A stretch of DNA of 14,400 bases from UBA6065 sp038063975 (GTDB taxonomy: Bacteria; Patescibacteriota; Minisyncoccia; Phycocordibacterales; UBA6065): positions 1 through 14,400 of the forward strand of contig JBBTTY010000004.1 of NCBI GenBank assembly GCA_038063975.1, given 5' to 3'. The translations under genes and the position numbers were made by a program. Positions 1 through 5,754 of this stretch are shown piece by piece. Under the pieces are notes generated by a model. The model was not told the origin of the DNA. It did no database searches and saw only the letters and a list, made by a program, of their open reading frames with translations. Numbering within the stretch: the stretch's first letter is position 1; each line of letters begins with the position of its first letter.

Positions 1-1
1 T

Positions 2-451
2 TCCCCTATCCGTAGGTACGCAGACCTCGTAGTTCACCGTTTACTCCATCGCGAGCTCATAGAGGGTAAAATTGCCGCAGGAGAAGTTTCAAAATTTCAG
101 AAAATTGCCGAAGAAAATTCAGAAAAAGAAATTCGTTCCTCCGAAGCAGAACGTGCTTCGATCAAATACAAACAAGTTGAATACATGCGCGAACACATAG
201 GTGAAGTATTCGACGGCATTATCACGGGCGTTACAGAATGGGGACTCTATGTCGAAGAAAAAGATACAAAATGTGAAGGTATGATAAAACTGCGCGACCT
301 CACTGACGATAGATATGTATTCAACGAAAAAATGTATGCGGTCATAGGCGAAAAAACCAAGAAAAAATATTCTTTAGGAGATATTTTGAAAATCAAAGTG
401 ATGGCGGCAGATATGGAAAGAAAATCTCTGGACTACGCTCTCATAAAATAA
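2..451 (+). CDS. rnr: Ribonuclease R (RNB/VacB exonuclease), C-terminal part; 5' end outside window
   Basis: RNase R is a processive 3'-to-5' exoribonuclease that degrades structured RNA. An open frame runs from base 2 without a start, so the gene begins upstream. The first visible residues, SPIRRYADLVVHRLL, match the conserved end of the RNB catalytic domain (SPIRRYPDL-VHR in the family). A charged helical linker of about 45 residues follows. Then comes an S1 RNA-binding domain, from about GEVFDGIITGVTEWGLYV to the C-terminus ending DYALIK. The protein stops right after S1 and lacks the long basic tail of enterobacterial RNase R. A start at the internal ATG at 185 would yield only an isolated S1 domain and is not believable, because homology continues upstream in frame. 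About 149 residues are visible. RNase II is the alternative, but the short S1-terminated form annotated as RNase R is more usual. Confidence 0.9.
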   Translation, partial: SPIRRYADLVVHRLLHRELIEGKIAAGEVSKFQKIAEENSEKEIRSSEAERASIKYKQVEYMREHIGEVFDGIITGVTEWGLYVEEKDTKCEGMIKLRDLTDDRYVFNEKMYAVIGEKTKKKYSLGDILKIKVMAADMERKSLDYALIK

Positions 452-463
452 AAGGTAACAGAA

Positions 464-568
464 GAGCAAAATAGCATCTTGCTCGGCACGACGTTCCAGC
501 CTACTGGCTGGCCGTCTCATTCTCGCACCGTCGTGCTCCGAAAGTCCTCGCTCAATACTATTTTGCTC
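464..568. repeat. Nested inverted repeat (about 105 bp) downstream of rnr
   Basis: Three nested dyads are visible. The outer 11-bp arms GAGCAAAATAG (464-474) and CTATTTTGCTC (558-568) are perfect. The middle 8-bp arms are GCACGACG (486-493) and CGTCGTGC (529-536). The inner hairpin is CCAGCC-TACT-GGCTGG (496-511). The whole can fold as one long interrupted hairpin or cruciform. It lies 12 bp after the rnr stop. There is no strong T-run after the outer stem, so it is not a classical intrinsic terminator, although it could still end or stabilise the rnr transcript. Its perfect ends resemble a small palindromic mobile repeat. Only one copy is in this window. Confidence 0.6.
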
Positions 569-587
569 CTTTACTATGTATATATAT

Positions 588-623
588 AAAAAAACTGCGA
601 GCCAAGTAAATGGTCCGCAGTTT
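588..623 (-). terminator. Intrinsic terminator of the unknown gene at 649-1080
   Basis: On the minus strand an AAACTGCG/CGCAGTTT stem (616-623 with 592-599) encloses a short loop and is extended by a few inner pairs around 601-603/612-614. It is followed by a run of T (complement of A588-A594). It lies about 25 nt past the stop of the minus-strand gene. A second small hairpin, TGCTCTA/TAGAGCA (634-640 with 655-661), overlaps that stop codon. Confidence 0.75.
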
Positions 624-648
624 GTAAATGATGTGCTCTATTTGGTTT

Positions 649-1080
649 TCAAACTAGAGCATAAGCGAGCACGGGATCGGGACGTTTGAGATCTGCGATC
701 ATGGCGTTCAGAAACATGTTCGTGGCCTGTGCCACGTGTTCATGTCCATCCATTGCGAGGAGGCGATAGGACCTCATCGCTGTTTCATCTGACATGAATT
801 TGATAGAGAAACCACCAAGTTGGCCGACTCGTGTAAAAACAACATTGTAGAAACTCGTAGCCGGATTGGCCACATCGATGATATCCGAATCATGAAACAC
901 GAGCCAGAAAGCACTACAAATACCGATTGCGTGCACAATATCGGCACGGGCTTCCAAATAAATCTGGAAAAGCTCTTCGACAGAAAGCGGATTTCCGCTC
1001 TGTCTTAACTTTTCAACTTGCTCGATAAACAAAGGATCCGAAGATTCCTCTGTGAAGGGTAGGATTGCTGATATGTCCAT
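649..1080 (-). CDS. Hypothetical protein, 143 aa
   Basis: I do not recognise this protein. It is acidic to neutral and appears mixed alpha/beta: a helical N-terminal half (about 15-60), a hydrophobic stretch around AIGICSAFWLVF (51-62) that is too short and interrupted to be a clear membrane segment, and a C-terminal helical part with histidines 113 and 115. There is no signal peptide. The ATG at 1080 is the only good start. No Shine-Dalgarno is visible upstream. It follows smc on the same strand after a 58-base gap, and a good intrinsic terminator lies just downstream, which supports a real transcribed gene. Its DNA looks more GC-rich and differently codon-biased than smc, suggesting a later arrival. 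It could be read through from smc. No function is assigned. Confidence 0.6.
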   Translation of the reverse strand: MDISAILPFTEESSDPLFIEQVEKLRQSGNPLSVEELFQIYLEARADIVHAIGICSAFWLVFHDSDIIDVANPATSFYNVVFTRVGQLGGFSIKFMSDETAMRSYRLLAMDGHEHVAQATNMFLNAMIADLKRPDPVLAYALV

Positions 1081-1138
1081 ATTTGTTGGAGATCTAACCG
1101 AGGTTTATGTTTTGGGGTTCAGATAGGACATTAGCATA

Positions 1139-3370
1139 TTATTTCACGACAGTCAATGCATCATTAAAAGAAATAGAAAGTAATTTAGAATATCCCTCCC
1201 TGCCCATAGTGACACCATAAATAACACCAGCTCGGGACATGGTCTCGCGGTTGTGGGTTATAACAATAAGTTGTGAATGTTTTGACAAATTTTCTACCAT
1301 ATCTCCGTATTTTTTTGAGTTAGCTTCATCCAGAGCCGCATCGGTTTCATCTAATATTATAAAAGGCGGAGGATTGACTTGAGAAACGGCAAACAAAAGA
1401 GCTATCGAGGTGAGAGCACGTTCCCCACCCGAGAGCATTTCTAAACCCTTTATTTTTTTGCGAGGTAAATTTACGTTTATGTTCACACCTAACTCGGTTT
1501 CTTCTTTCGCATCGTCTTCCAGATCCGCTTCAATGCCCATTTCCATTATTTCTTCTGGCGATAGAACCGCTTTCTTTTTCTTTTTTTCTTTGACCACAGA
1601 CAGAGATGCTTCTCCGCCACCGAACATCAGTATAAAAAACTCCTTGAATTGTTTGTTTATTTTTGAAATACCTTCGCTAAATAATGTATCGAGTTTTAGA
1701 GAGAGCTCTTTTATCAAATCTGTCAGAGATTCTGCCGATTTTTCGAGATCATTTATCTCGCCAGCCAGAAATTCATCGCGCTCTGTTGTCTCTTTGAACT
1801 CTTTTATGACTTCACCTGCTGATACGCTACCGGAATCCTCCAGGCGCACTTTTATTTTTTCCAAATTTCTACGCCTCTCTTCTTGAACATATCTCTCTTC
1901 CGATGCCAAAGGAGCTTTATCAGATTCGTACAAATACACATCTCGGCCTATTAAAATAGCGCCTTCTTCCACTTCCCTTTTGAAATCTTCTTTTTCGAGC
2001 CGAAGTTTGTCTTCACGCACACGCAAAACAGAGAGCTTGCCGCGCGCCTCGTTCTCTACGGCTATGATACGAAATATAGTCTTTTCCGCATCTCGCAAAT
2101 TGTCTTTTTCTTTTTCTATATCATTCTGAAGAGAGATATATTCGTCAGAAAGTTTTGAGAGCTCGATCTCGATTTCTTTTGCTGTCTTATCCGATTCAAC
2201 CCTTCTCTCTCGAAGTATTTTTATTTCTTCTTTGATTTCTCCTGTCCTGTTTTCCGATTTTGCCTGTCTATTCGAGTCCAGAAAAGATTTGAAGAGCTCT
2301 CGAATTTTTGCTACAGCGTTCAAATCACCCAATAATTCATCAACTCTGGCTATCAGAGTCTCCACTTTGTTAAATTCAACGGTTGTAGTTTCTGCATTTG
2401 CTGTAGATTTTTCCTTAGAGAGCATTTTTTCAAGACTGCCTATTTCGCCCTCTACACGACCGATGGTGCGAGTAATATCATCACGAGTTTCTCGCATTTT
2501 TTTGAGTTTGTTTTCCAGCGAAATTAAATCTATCGATTTTACATCTCTGTGTTTTGAGTTTTCCAAAACCTTTTTTGCTACCGCTAATTCTCTTGCCAAT
2601 CGTTCCAAATCTTTTTTAGGCAGAGAACTCTCATCATCCAGAGATTTTTCCGTGGCAGTCAAGTATTGCAATTCTCTTTTCAAATATTCTTTGTACACGC
2701 TCTTTAATTCTTCTCGCAAAGCGATCGTTTTTTCAACCATCTCTACTTGTTTTTTGAGAAATTTTAAATGAGGAGCAATTTCTTTACGTAAAGATTGAAT
2801 TTTTTCCATATTCTCACCGGTTTTTTTTAGTTTTCGCTCGCTTTCTTCTCTTTTGTATTGAAAAATTTTTAAACCTAGCGCATCCTCTATCATCTCTCGC
2901 CTCTCGCGAATATTGGCATTCAAAATTCTGTCGGTCTCACCTTGGGAAATTATATGATGACCGCTAGAACCTATGTGGGCTCCGGCCAGTAATTCGACAA
3001 TATCACGAAGCCTGACTTGCGAGCCATTTATAAAATATTCAGACAGAGAATCTCTGTGAATGACGCGCTCCAGAATCACTTCATCAAAATCAATATTTAA
3101 AAGTTTTTTGGAATTGTCAAAAATGAGTTTTACAGATGCTCGATTACCCCTAGCCAATCCTTCACCGCCATTAAAGATGAGATCCTCTGTGCGTTTGCCA
3201 CGCATAGATTTGATTGATTGCTCGCCCAAAACAAAACGAAATGCCTCCGCCACGTTTGATTTGCCGGAACCGTTTGGCCCGACAATAGCGGTCACTTGTG
3301 CATTGAAATCGAGATTCGTCTTTTTTGCAAAAGATTTAAAACCGGCGAGTTCGAGTGATTTGAGATACAT
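1139..3370 (-). CDS. smc: Short SMC-family chromosome segregation ATPase without a recognisable hinge
   Basis: SMC proteins are ABC-type ATPases that dimerise and organise chromosomes, normally with ScpA and ScpB. The N-terminal head has Walker A GPNGSGKSN at residues 31-39 and a Q-loop-like QGE at 143-145 in SQGETDRIL. The C-terminal head has signature LSGGE (646-650), Walker B FIILDETDAALDEAN (670-684, catalytic Glu 675) and the switch histidine in ITHN (704-707). Residues 175-330 and 375-560 look like coiled coil. The protein is 743 residues, against about 1100-1200 for typical bacterial SMC. Where the ~150-residue hinge should be there is only about 45 residues (330-375), flanked by Thr/Asn/Ser-rich linkers and without hinge glycine motifs or a Rad50 CxxC. 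A lysine-rich insert follows at 594-600. The ATG at 3370 fits the family N-terminus (MYLKSLELAGFKSF). The gene probably once followed rnc directly. Confidence 0.88.
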   Translation of the reverse strand: MYLKSLELAGFKSFAKKTNLDFNAQVTAIVGPNGSGKSNVAEAFRFVLGEQSIKSMRGKRTEDLIFNGGEGLARGNRASVKLIFDNSKKLLNIDFDEVILERVIHRDSLSEYFINGSQVRLRDIVELLAGAHIGSSGHHIISQGETDRILNANIRERREMIEDALGLKIFQYKREESERKLKKTGENMEKIQSLRKEIAPHLKFLKKQVEMVEKTIALREELKSVYKEYLKRELQYLTATEKSLDDESSLPKKDLERLARELAVAKKVLENSKHRDVKSIDLISLENKLKKMRETRDDITRTIGRVEGEIGSLEKMLSKEKSTANAETTTVEFNKVETLIARVDELLGDLNAVAKIRELFKSFLDSNRQAKSENRTGEIKEEIKILRERRVESDKTAKEIEIELSKLSDEYISLQNDIEKEKDNLRDAEKTIFRIIAVENEARGKLSVLRVREDKLRLEKEDFKREVEEGAILIGRDVYLYESDKAPLASEERYVQEERRRNLEKIKVRLEDSGSVSAGEVIKEFKETTERDEFLAGEINDLEKSAESLTDLIKELSLKLDTLFSEGISKINKQFKEFFILMFGGGEASLSVVKEKKKKKAVLSPEEIMEMGIEADLEDDAKEETELGVNINVNLPRKKIKGLEMLSGGERALTSIALLFAVSQVNPPPFIILDETDAALDEANSKKYGDMVENLSKHSQLIVITHNRETMSRAGVIYGVTMGREGYSKLLSISFNDALTVVK

Positions 3371-3376
3371 GAAAGC

Positions 3377-3382
3377 AGAATA
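3377..3382 (-). promoter_or_regulatory. Candidate -10 element of smc
   Basis: On the minus strand TATTCT lies 6 nt before the smc ATG, with no Shine-Dalgarno between. A weak -35-like TTTTGT is 17 nt further upstream. This fits a leaderless or nearly leaderless transcript but is weak on its own. Confidence 0.3.
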
Positions 3383-3424
3383 TTGCTCTCTATTTTAACA
3401 CAAAATTTTAAGTTTTTTTGTCGT

Positions 3425-3454
3425 TTATTCCGTCCAACCTTTGGCTTCGATGGC
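3425..3454 (-). repeat. Displaced rnc 3'-end copy C (30 nt)
   Basis: Read on the minus strand these ten codons encode AIEAKGWTE plus a TAA stop, the C-terminus of RNase III. They match 29 of 30 bases of copy B (4304-4378) and 26 of 30 bases of the live rnc end. The fragment abuts the terminator of the unknown gene on one side and the smc upstream region on the other, so it probably marks the original rnc-smc junction. Confidence 0.8.
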
Positions 3455-3458
3455 TAAA

Positions 3459-3498
3459 TAAAAAATGACCCCCAGTTTGCCAAAGCAAACCGAGGGTC
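3459..3498 (-). terminator. Intrinsic terminator of the unknown gene at 3505-4206
   Basis: On the minus strand the stem is GACCC/GGGTC (3494-3498 with 3467-3471) plus GTTTGC/GCAAAC (3475-3480 with 3485-3490). Two mismatches lie between these parts, the loop is 4 nt, and a T-run follows (complement of A3460-A3465). It lies 6 nt past the stop codon. Confidence 0.88.
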
Positions 3499-3504
3499 AA
3501 AGTG

Positions 3505-4206
3505 TCACGAAATGCGAGAAAACACCTGAAGACCATCTTTCCACCTACGCATATCCTCAAGGGGACGTGCATAGATGTTCCAACCGTCGTCGAACCAACA
3601 CACGTAGACCGTGCGAAGCATACCATTTTGGTCCATGACGTAGAAAATATTGGCGTAGCCGTTGATGAAAAAAACACCGTGTCCACCTTTACCTTGCTTT
3701 TCCATGAGAGAGAATAGCTCTGACAAGGTAGTTTCAGCTTTTGCTTCGCCACCGAGTTCGGTGATAATCGGACCATCCAATAACGACTGCAACAATTTGT
3801 GGTAACGGAGCTTCTGTTCACTGATTGGGTCTTCGGTTTTGCCGTTGCCCGACAGGAACCACTCGGTGAAGTTGCCACCTAAGTAACTGATCTTGACCTT
3901 GGCTTTGCAACCAGTGTCACAAACAAACTTCTCTTTGGCGACAAACTTACTGGTAGTTGCCGATACTACGATTGTCGAGATGAACTCGATGATCGAGGAT
4001 GTGGGTTTCTGTTCCATCACTTGTGTGATTTTGCCTTTGCTCCAGCAGGGTTCCTTGCGGAGAAATTTCTTTCCATTCAGCTCCCACATTTCACCTTCCG
4101 TATCAGAAAGGGAAAATTTGTGAGCAATATCCAATACCAAACCGAGCCGATTTTTCGGGACAGTTACGAGAACTCGCATGAGCGAGCCGAGAATGTCTTG
4201 CGACAT
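3505..4206 (-). CDS. Hypothetical protein, 233 aa, in a self-contained inserted module
   Basis: I do not recognise this protein. It is soluble, with no signal peptide or membrane helix. Features include a hydrophobic N-terminal helix, cysteines at 54, 96 and 100 (a CxxxC in CDTGC), a glycine-rich stretch near GKGGHGVFFINGYANIFYV, and an aromatic C-terminus with VCWFDDGWNIY that looks like beta strands. The ATG at 4206 is supported by a Shine-Dalgarno AAGGAAG a few bases upstream, which most neighbours lack. The gene carries its own strong promoter (4253-4280) and terminator (3459-3498) and is bounded by displaced rnc 3'-end fragments on both sides. It separates rnc from smc and its codon and base use differ from both, so it looks transferred. 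No function is assigned. Confidence 0.75.
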   Translation of the reverse strand: MSQDILGSLMRVLVTVPKNRLGLVLDIAHKFSLSDTEGEMWELNGKKFLRKEPCWSKGKITQVMEQKPTSSIIEFISTIVVSATTSKFVAKEKFVCDTGCKAKVKISYLGGNFTEWFLSGNGKTEDPISEQKLRYHKLLQSLLDGPIITELGGEAKAETTLSELFSLMEKQGKGGHGVFFINGYANIFYVMDQNGMLRTVYVCWFDDGWNIYARPLEDMRRWKDGLQVFSRIS

Positions 4207-4252
4207 AGTCTTCCTTTTTGTTTATTGTTTTTCTTTAGAACGCCTTTTGCAA

Positions 4253-4280
4253 ATATTACATATATTTGAAATTCTGTCAA
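4253..4280 (-). promoter_or_regulatory. Sigma70-like promoter of the unknown gene
   Basis: On the minus strand a perfect -35 TTGACA (4275-4280), a 16-bp spacer and -10 TAATAT (4253-4258) precede a leader of about 40 nt that carries AAGGAAG before the ATG at 4206. It lies entirely between displaced rnc copy B and the gene, so the module brings its own promoter. Confidence 0.7.
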
Positions 4281-4303
4281 ATTTAACGCATTTTTTGAAT
4301 TCA

Positions 4304-4378
4304 CTATTCCGTCCAACCTTTGGCTTCGATGGCGCGTAGAGCGGCGGTTTGTTCGGCTTCTTGTTTTGATTTACCTTC
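4304..4378 (-). repeat. Displaced rnc 3'-end copy B (75 nt)
   Basis: On the minus strand 25 codons encode EGKSKQEAEQTAALRAIEAK, then GWTE and a TAG stop. This matches the last 24 residues of RNase III except for three substitutions. By hand alignment it matches the live rnc end (5015-5089) at 64 of 75 bases. Most codon differences are silent (GGT/GGC, CAA/CAG, GCT/GCC, CTA/CTC, GAA/GAG), which means this copy diverged while it was still a working gene end. The match starts abruptly 19 nt after the toxin stop. The fragment has no start and is not a gene. Confidence 0.88.
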
Positions 4379-4397
4379 AGAGAGATTAGTTAAGTGT

Positions 4398-4658
4398 CTA
4401 TAGTCTATACGCATCTTTTCTATCTTTGATCGAATATATCCTAATTATTTGCTCTTTTTCAAGACCATAAATAATTCTCCACTCCCTTACCCGTAACCTA
4501 AATCCAACTAATGGATTTTTAAGTTTTTTAATATCGAGAAATTGTGAGAAGGGATCATGGTTAAGTTCATCGAGAGCTCGATCAATAAAAAGAATCGCCT
4601 GTTTAGACAGCTTTTTATACTCACGACTTGCTTTTGTCGTAAAAACAACTTTATACAT
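4398..4658 (-). CDS. RelE/ParE-type toxin, 86 aa
   Basis: The second gene of a type II toxin-antitoxin pair. RelE-fold toxins usually cut mRNA in the ribosome; ParE relatives poison gyrase. The length and the pattern MYKVVFTTKASREYKKL, then a helix with DELNHDP, then KKLKNPLVGFRLRVREWRIIY and a C-terminal IRIYSIKDRKDAYR are characteristic of the RelE/YoeB/YafQ superfamily. The conserved basic and aromatic residues R54, R56, R60 and Y63 are in the right places, and the Arg/Tyr-rich tail ends in YRL. It starts 14 nt after the antitoxin stop on the same strand, with no clear Shine-Dalgarno, so translational coupling is likely. The partner is a Phd/YefM antitoxin, which favours an mRNA-cutting RelE/YoeB activity over ParE, but the sequence alone does not settle this. 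Confidence 0.87.
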   Translation of the reverse strand: MYKVVFTTKASREYKKLSKQAILFIDRALDELNHDPFSQFLDIKKLKNPLVGFRLRVREWRIIYGLEKEQIIRIYSIKDRKDAYRL

Positions 4659-4672
4659 TTAATCTGAATAGA

Positions 4673-4936
4673 TTATTTGCTACGCCTTATCTTTTCCCAT
4701 GGAATCTCCTTACCATTGTCTTCCTTTATTAGTTTAGCGAGTTCGCGTGAGTCAATTTCTAACTCTCTCGCTTCCACGAGTTTATTATATGCATCTGCAG
4801 AGAGAAGCACAAATGGATCCTCACCTCTGTTTGCGCTTATAATTACAGGATTTTCTTTGGCTTGTTTGAGGTATGCTGGAATAGATGCTCGAAAGTCACT
4901 TACGCCTACTGTTTTTTGGATTTTAGTGAAATTCAT
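4673..4936 (-). CDS. Phd/YefM-family antitoxin, 87 aa
   Basis: The antitoxin neutralises the toxin encoded next to it and usually represses the operon. The N-terminal half, TVGVSDFRASIPAYLKQA followed by NPVIISANRGEDPFVLLSADAYNKL, is the classic Phd/YefM DNA-binding and dimerisation fold. The C-terminal part, RELAKLIKEDNGKEIPWEKI, is the charged segment that would wrap the toxin. I chose the ATG at 4936. The frame can be opened further to a TTG at 4972, but those 12 codons are simply the translation of the TGTACA operator repeats (Cys-Thr repeated). Upstream, the operator lies just downstream of an AT-rich TATAAA-like -10, as expected for autorepression. The pair sits between the live rnc end and displaced copy B. 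Confidence 0.87.
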   Translation of the reverse strand: MNFTKIQKTVGVSDFRASIPAYLKQAKENPVIISANRGEDPFVLLSADAYNKLVEARELEIDSRELAKLIKEDNGKEIPWEKIRRSK

Positions 4937-4939
4937 ATG

Positions 4940-4969
4940 TGTACAATTAGTTGTACATTTAATTGTACA
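4940..4969. promoter_or_regulatory. Operator of the toxin-antitoxin operon: three TGTACA boxes 12 bp apart
   Basis: The self-complementary hexamer TGTACA occurs at 4940-4945, 4952-4957 and 4964-4969, exactly 12 bp apart. The outer boxes form perfect 11-bp arms, GTGTACAATTA and TAATTGTACAC, around the central box. The array ends 3 bp before the antitoxin ATG and lies just downstream of a TATAAA-like -10 (about 4978-4983, minus strand). It is well placed for cooperative repression by the antitoxin or the toxin-antitoxin complex. Confidence 0.75.
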
Positions 4970-5014
4970 CAAAGAATTTTATATTGCAAGATGTATCTGA
5001 GGTTAGTCGATTAT

Positions 5015-5089
5015 TTACTCGTTCCAACCTTTGGCTTCGAGGGCGCGGAGGGCGGCATTCTGTTCGGCTTCTTGTTTTGATTTGCCTTC
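5015..5089 (-). repeat. Live rnc 3' end, copy A of the threefold repeat
   Basis: The final 25 codons of rnc, ending GWNE and TAA. They share 64 of 75 bases with copy B. All three copies contain the core TCGAAGCCAAAGGTTGGA (18 nt, minus strand), near the end of the gene. This is the candidate attachment core. Confidence 0.85.
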
Positions 5090-5713
5090 GCCTGTGGCGA
5101 TTTGGTCTCGGTTTATGTAAACACCGACAGTGAATAATTTGTCGTGATCAGGACCTGAATCTCGGATCAATTTATATGATGGCGTGATGCCTGTTTTTTC
5201 TTGAGATTTCTCTTGGAACAGGCTTTTGGTATCTACTAAATTCCCCTGGGCAATCATTTTGTCAGCAAAAATAAAAATGTTTTTTTCTATGAATTTTTTG
5301 GCGACATTGTAGCCTTGATCGAGATATATGGCACCGACAACTGATTCAAATGTATTGGCGAGGATAAATTGGCGGGCACGACCTGTATCTTTTGATTCAC
5401 CTTTTGAGAGAAGTAAAAAATCATTCATGTTTAGATTTGAAGCAACCTCGGCCAGAGTCGTCGAATTTACCAGAGCCGAGCGGTATGTAGTGAGCTCGCC
5501 TTCCGGCTTTGTCGGATATTTTTTATACAAAAAGTCCGTGACAACGAGCTCCAGCACGGCATCGCCGAGAAATTCCAAACGTTCATTGTGCTCCAGTTTG
5601 CTATTTTTATTTTCGTTTATATATGAACGATGGGTAAAAGCCTGCTTCAAGAGAGTTTTGTCCTTGAATTTTACGTCCGCCTGCTCTTCAAATTTGCTCC
5701 AATTTATTTCCAT
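5015..5713 (-). CDS. rnc: Ribonuclease III, 232 aa
   Basis: RNase III cleaves double-stranded RNA and processes the rRNA precursor. The signature NERLEFLGDAVLEL lies at residues 43-56 with catalytic E44 and D51. The second acidic site is NTFESVVGAIYLDQG, with E123 and Asn where E. coli has Asp114. A double-stranded RNA-binding domain covers about 161-228, from DTKSLFQEKSQE to the terminal helix AEQNAALRALEAKGW. The length is normal (E. coli 226). I chose the ATG at 5713 (MEINWSKFEE); the frame extends to a TTG at 5749, but that extension would lie next to the nusB stop and has no homology to the family. It follows nusB-nudix by 41 nt and is probably cotranscribed with it. Its last 75 nt have two displaced, partial copies downstream, so the present 3' end may have been supplied by an incoming element. 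Confidence 0.95.
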   Translation of the reverse strand: MEINWSKFEEQADVKFKDKTLLKQAFTHRSYINENKNSKLEHNERLEFLGDAVLELVVTDFLYKKYPTKPEGELTTYRSALVNSTTLAEVASNLNMNDFLLLSKGESKDTGRARQFILANTFESVVGAIYLDQGYNVAKKFIEKNIFIFADKMIAQGNLVDTKSLFQEKSQEKTGITPSYKLIRDSGPDHDKLFTVGVYINRDQIATGEGKSKQEAEQNAALRALEAKGWNE

Positions 5714-5754
5714 ATGTATCAAACTATATTCAAAATCTTGAATTTGCAAGCTTT

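Noticed and set aside
1410..2771. Open frames on the + strand opposite smc (1410-1886, 2232-2771)
   Set aside because: Serine/phenylalanine-rich antisense shadows of the coiled-coil codons; the smc frame has clear motifs throughout.
3408..3878. 156-codon minus-strand open frame overlapping the unknown gene
   Set aside because: It runs through the terminator hairpin and displaced rnc fragment, has low-complexity composition, and lies out of frame within the 233-aa gene that has a Shine-Dalgarno, promoter and terminator.
4937..4972. Longer antitoxin start at the TTG at 4972
   Set aside because: The extra residues are a translation of the TGTACA operator repeats and do not belong to the Phd/YefM fold.
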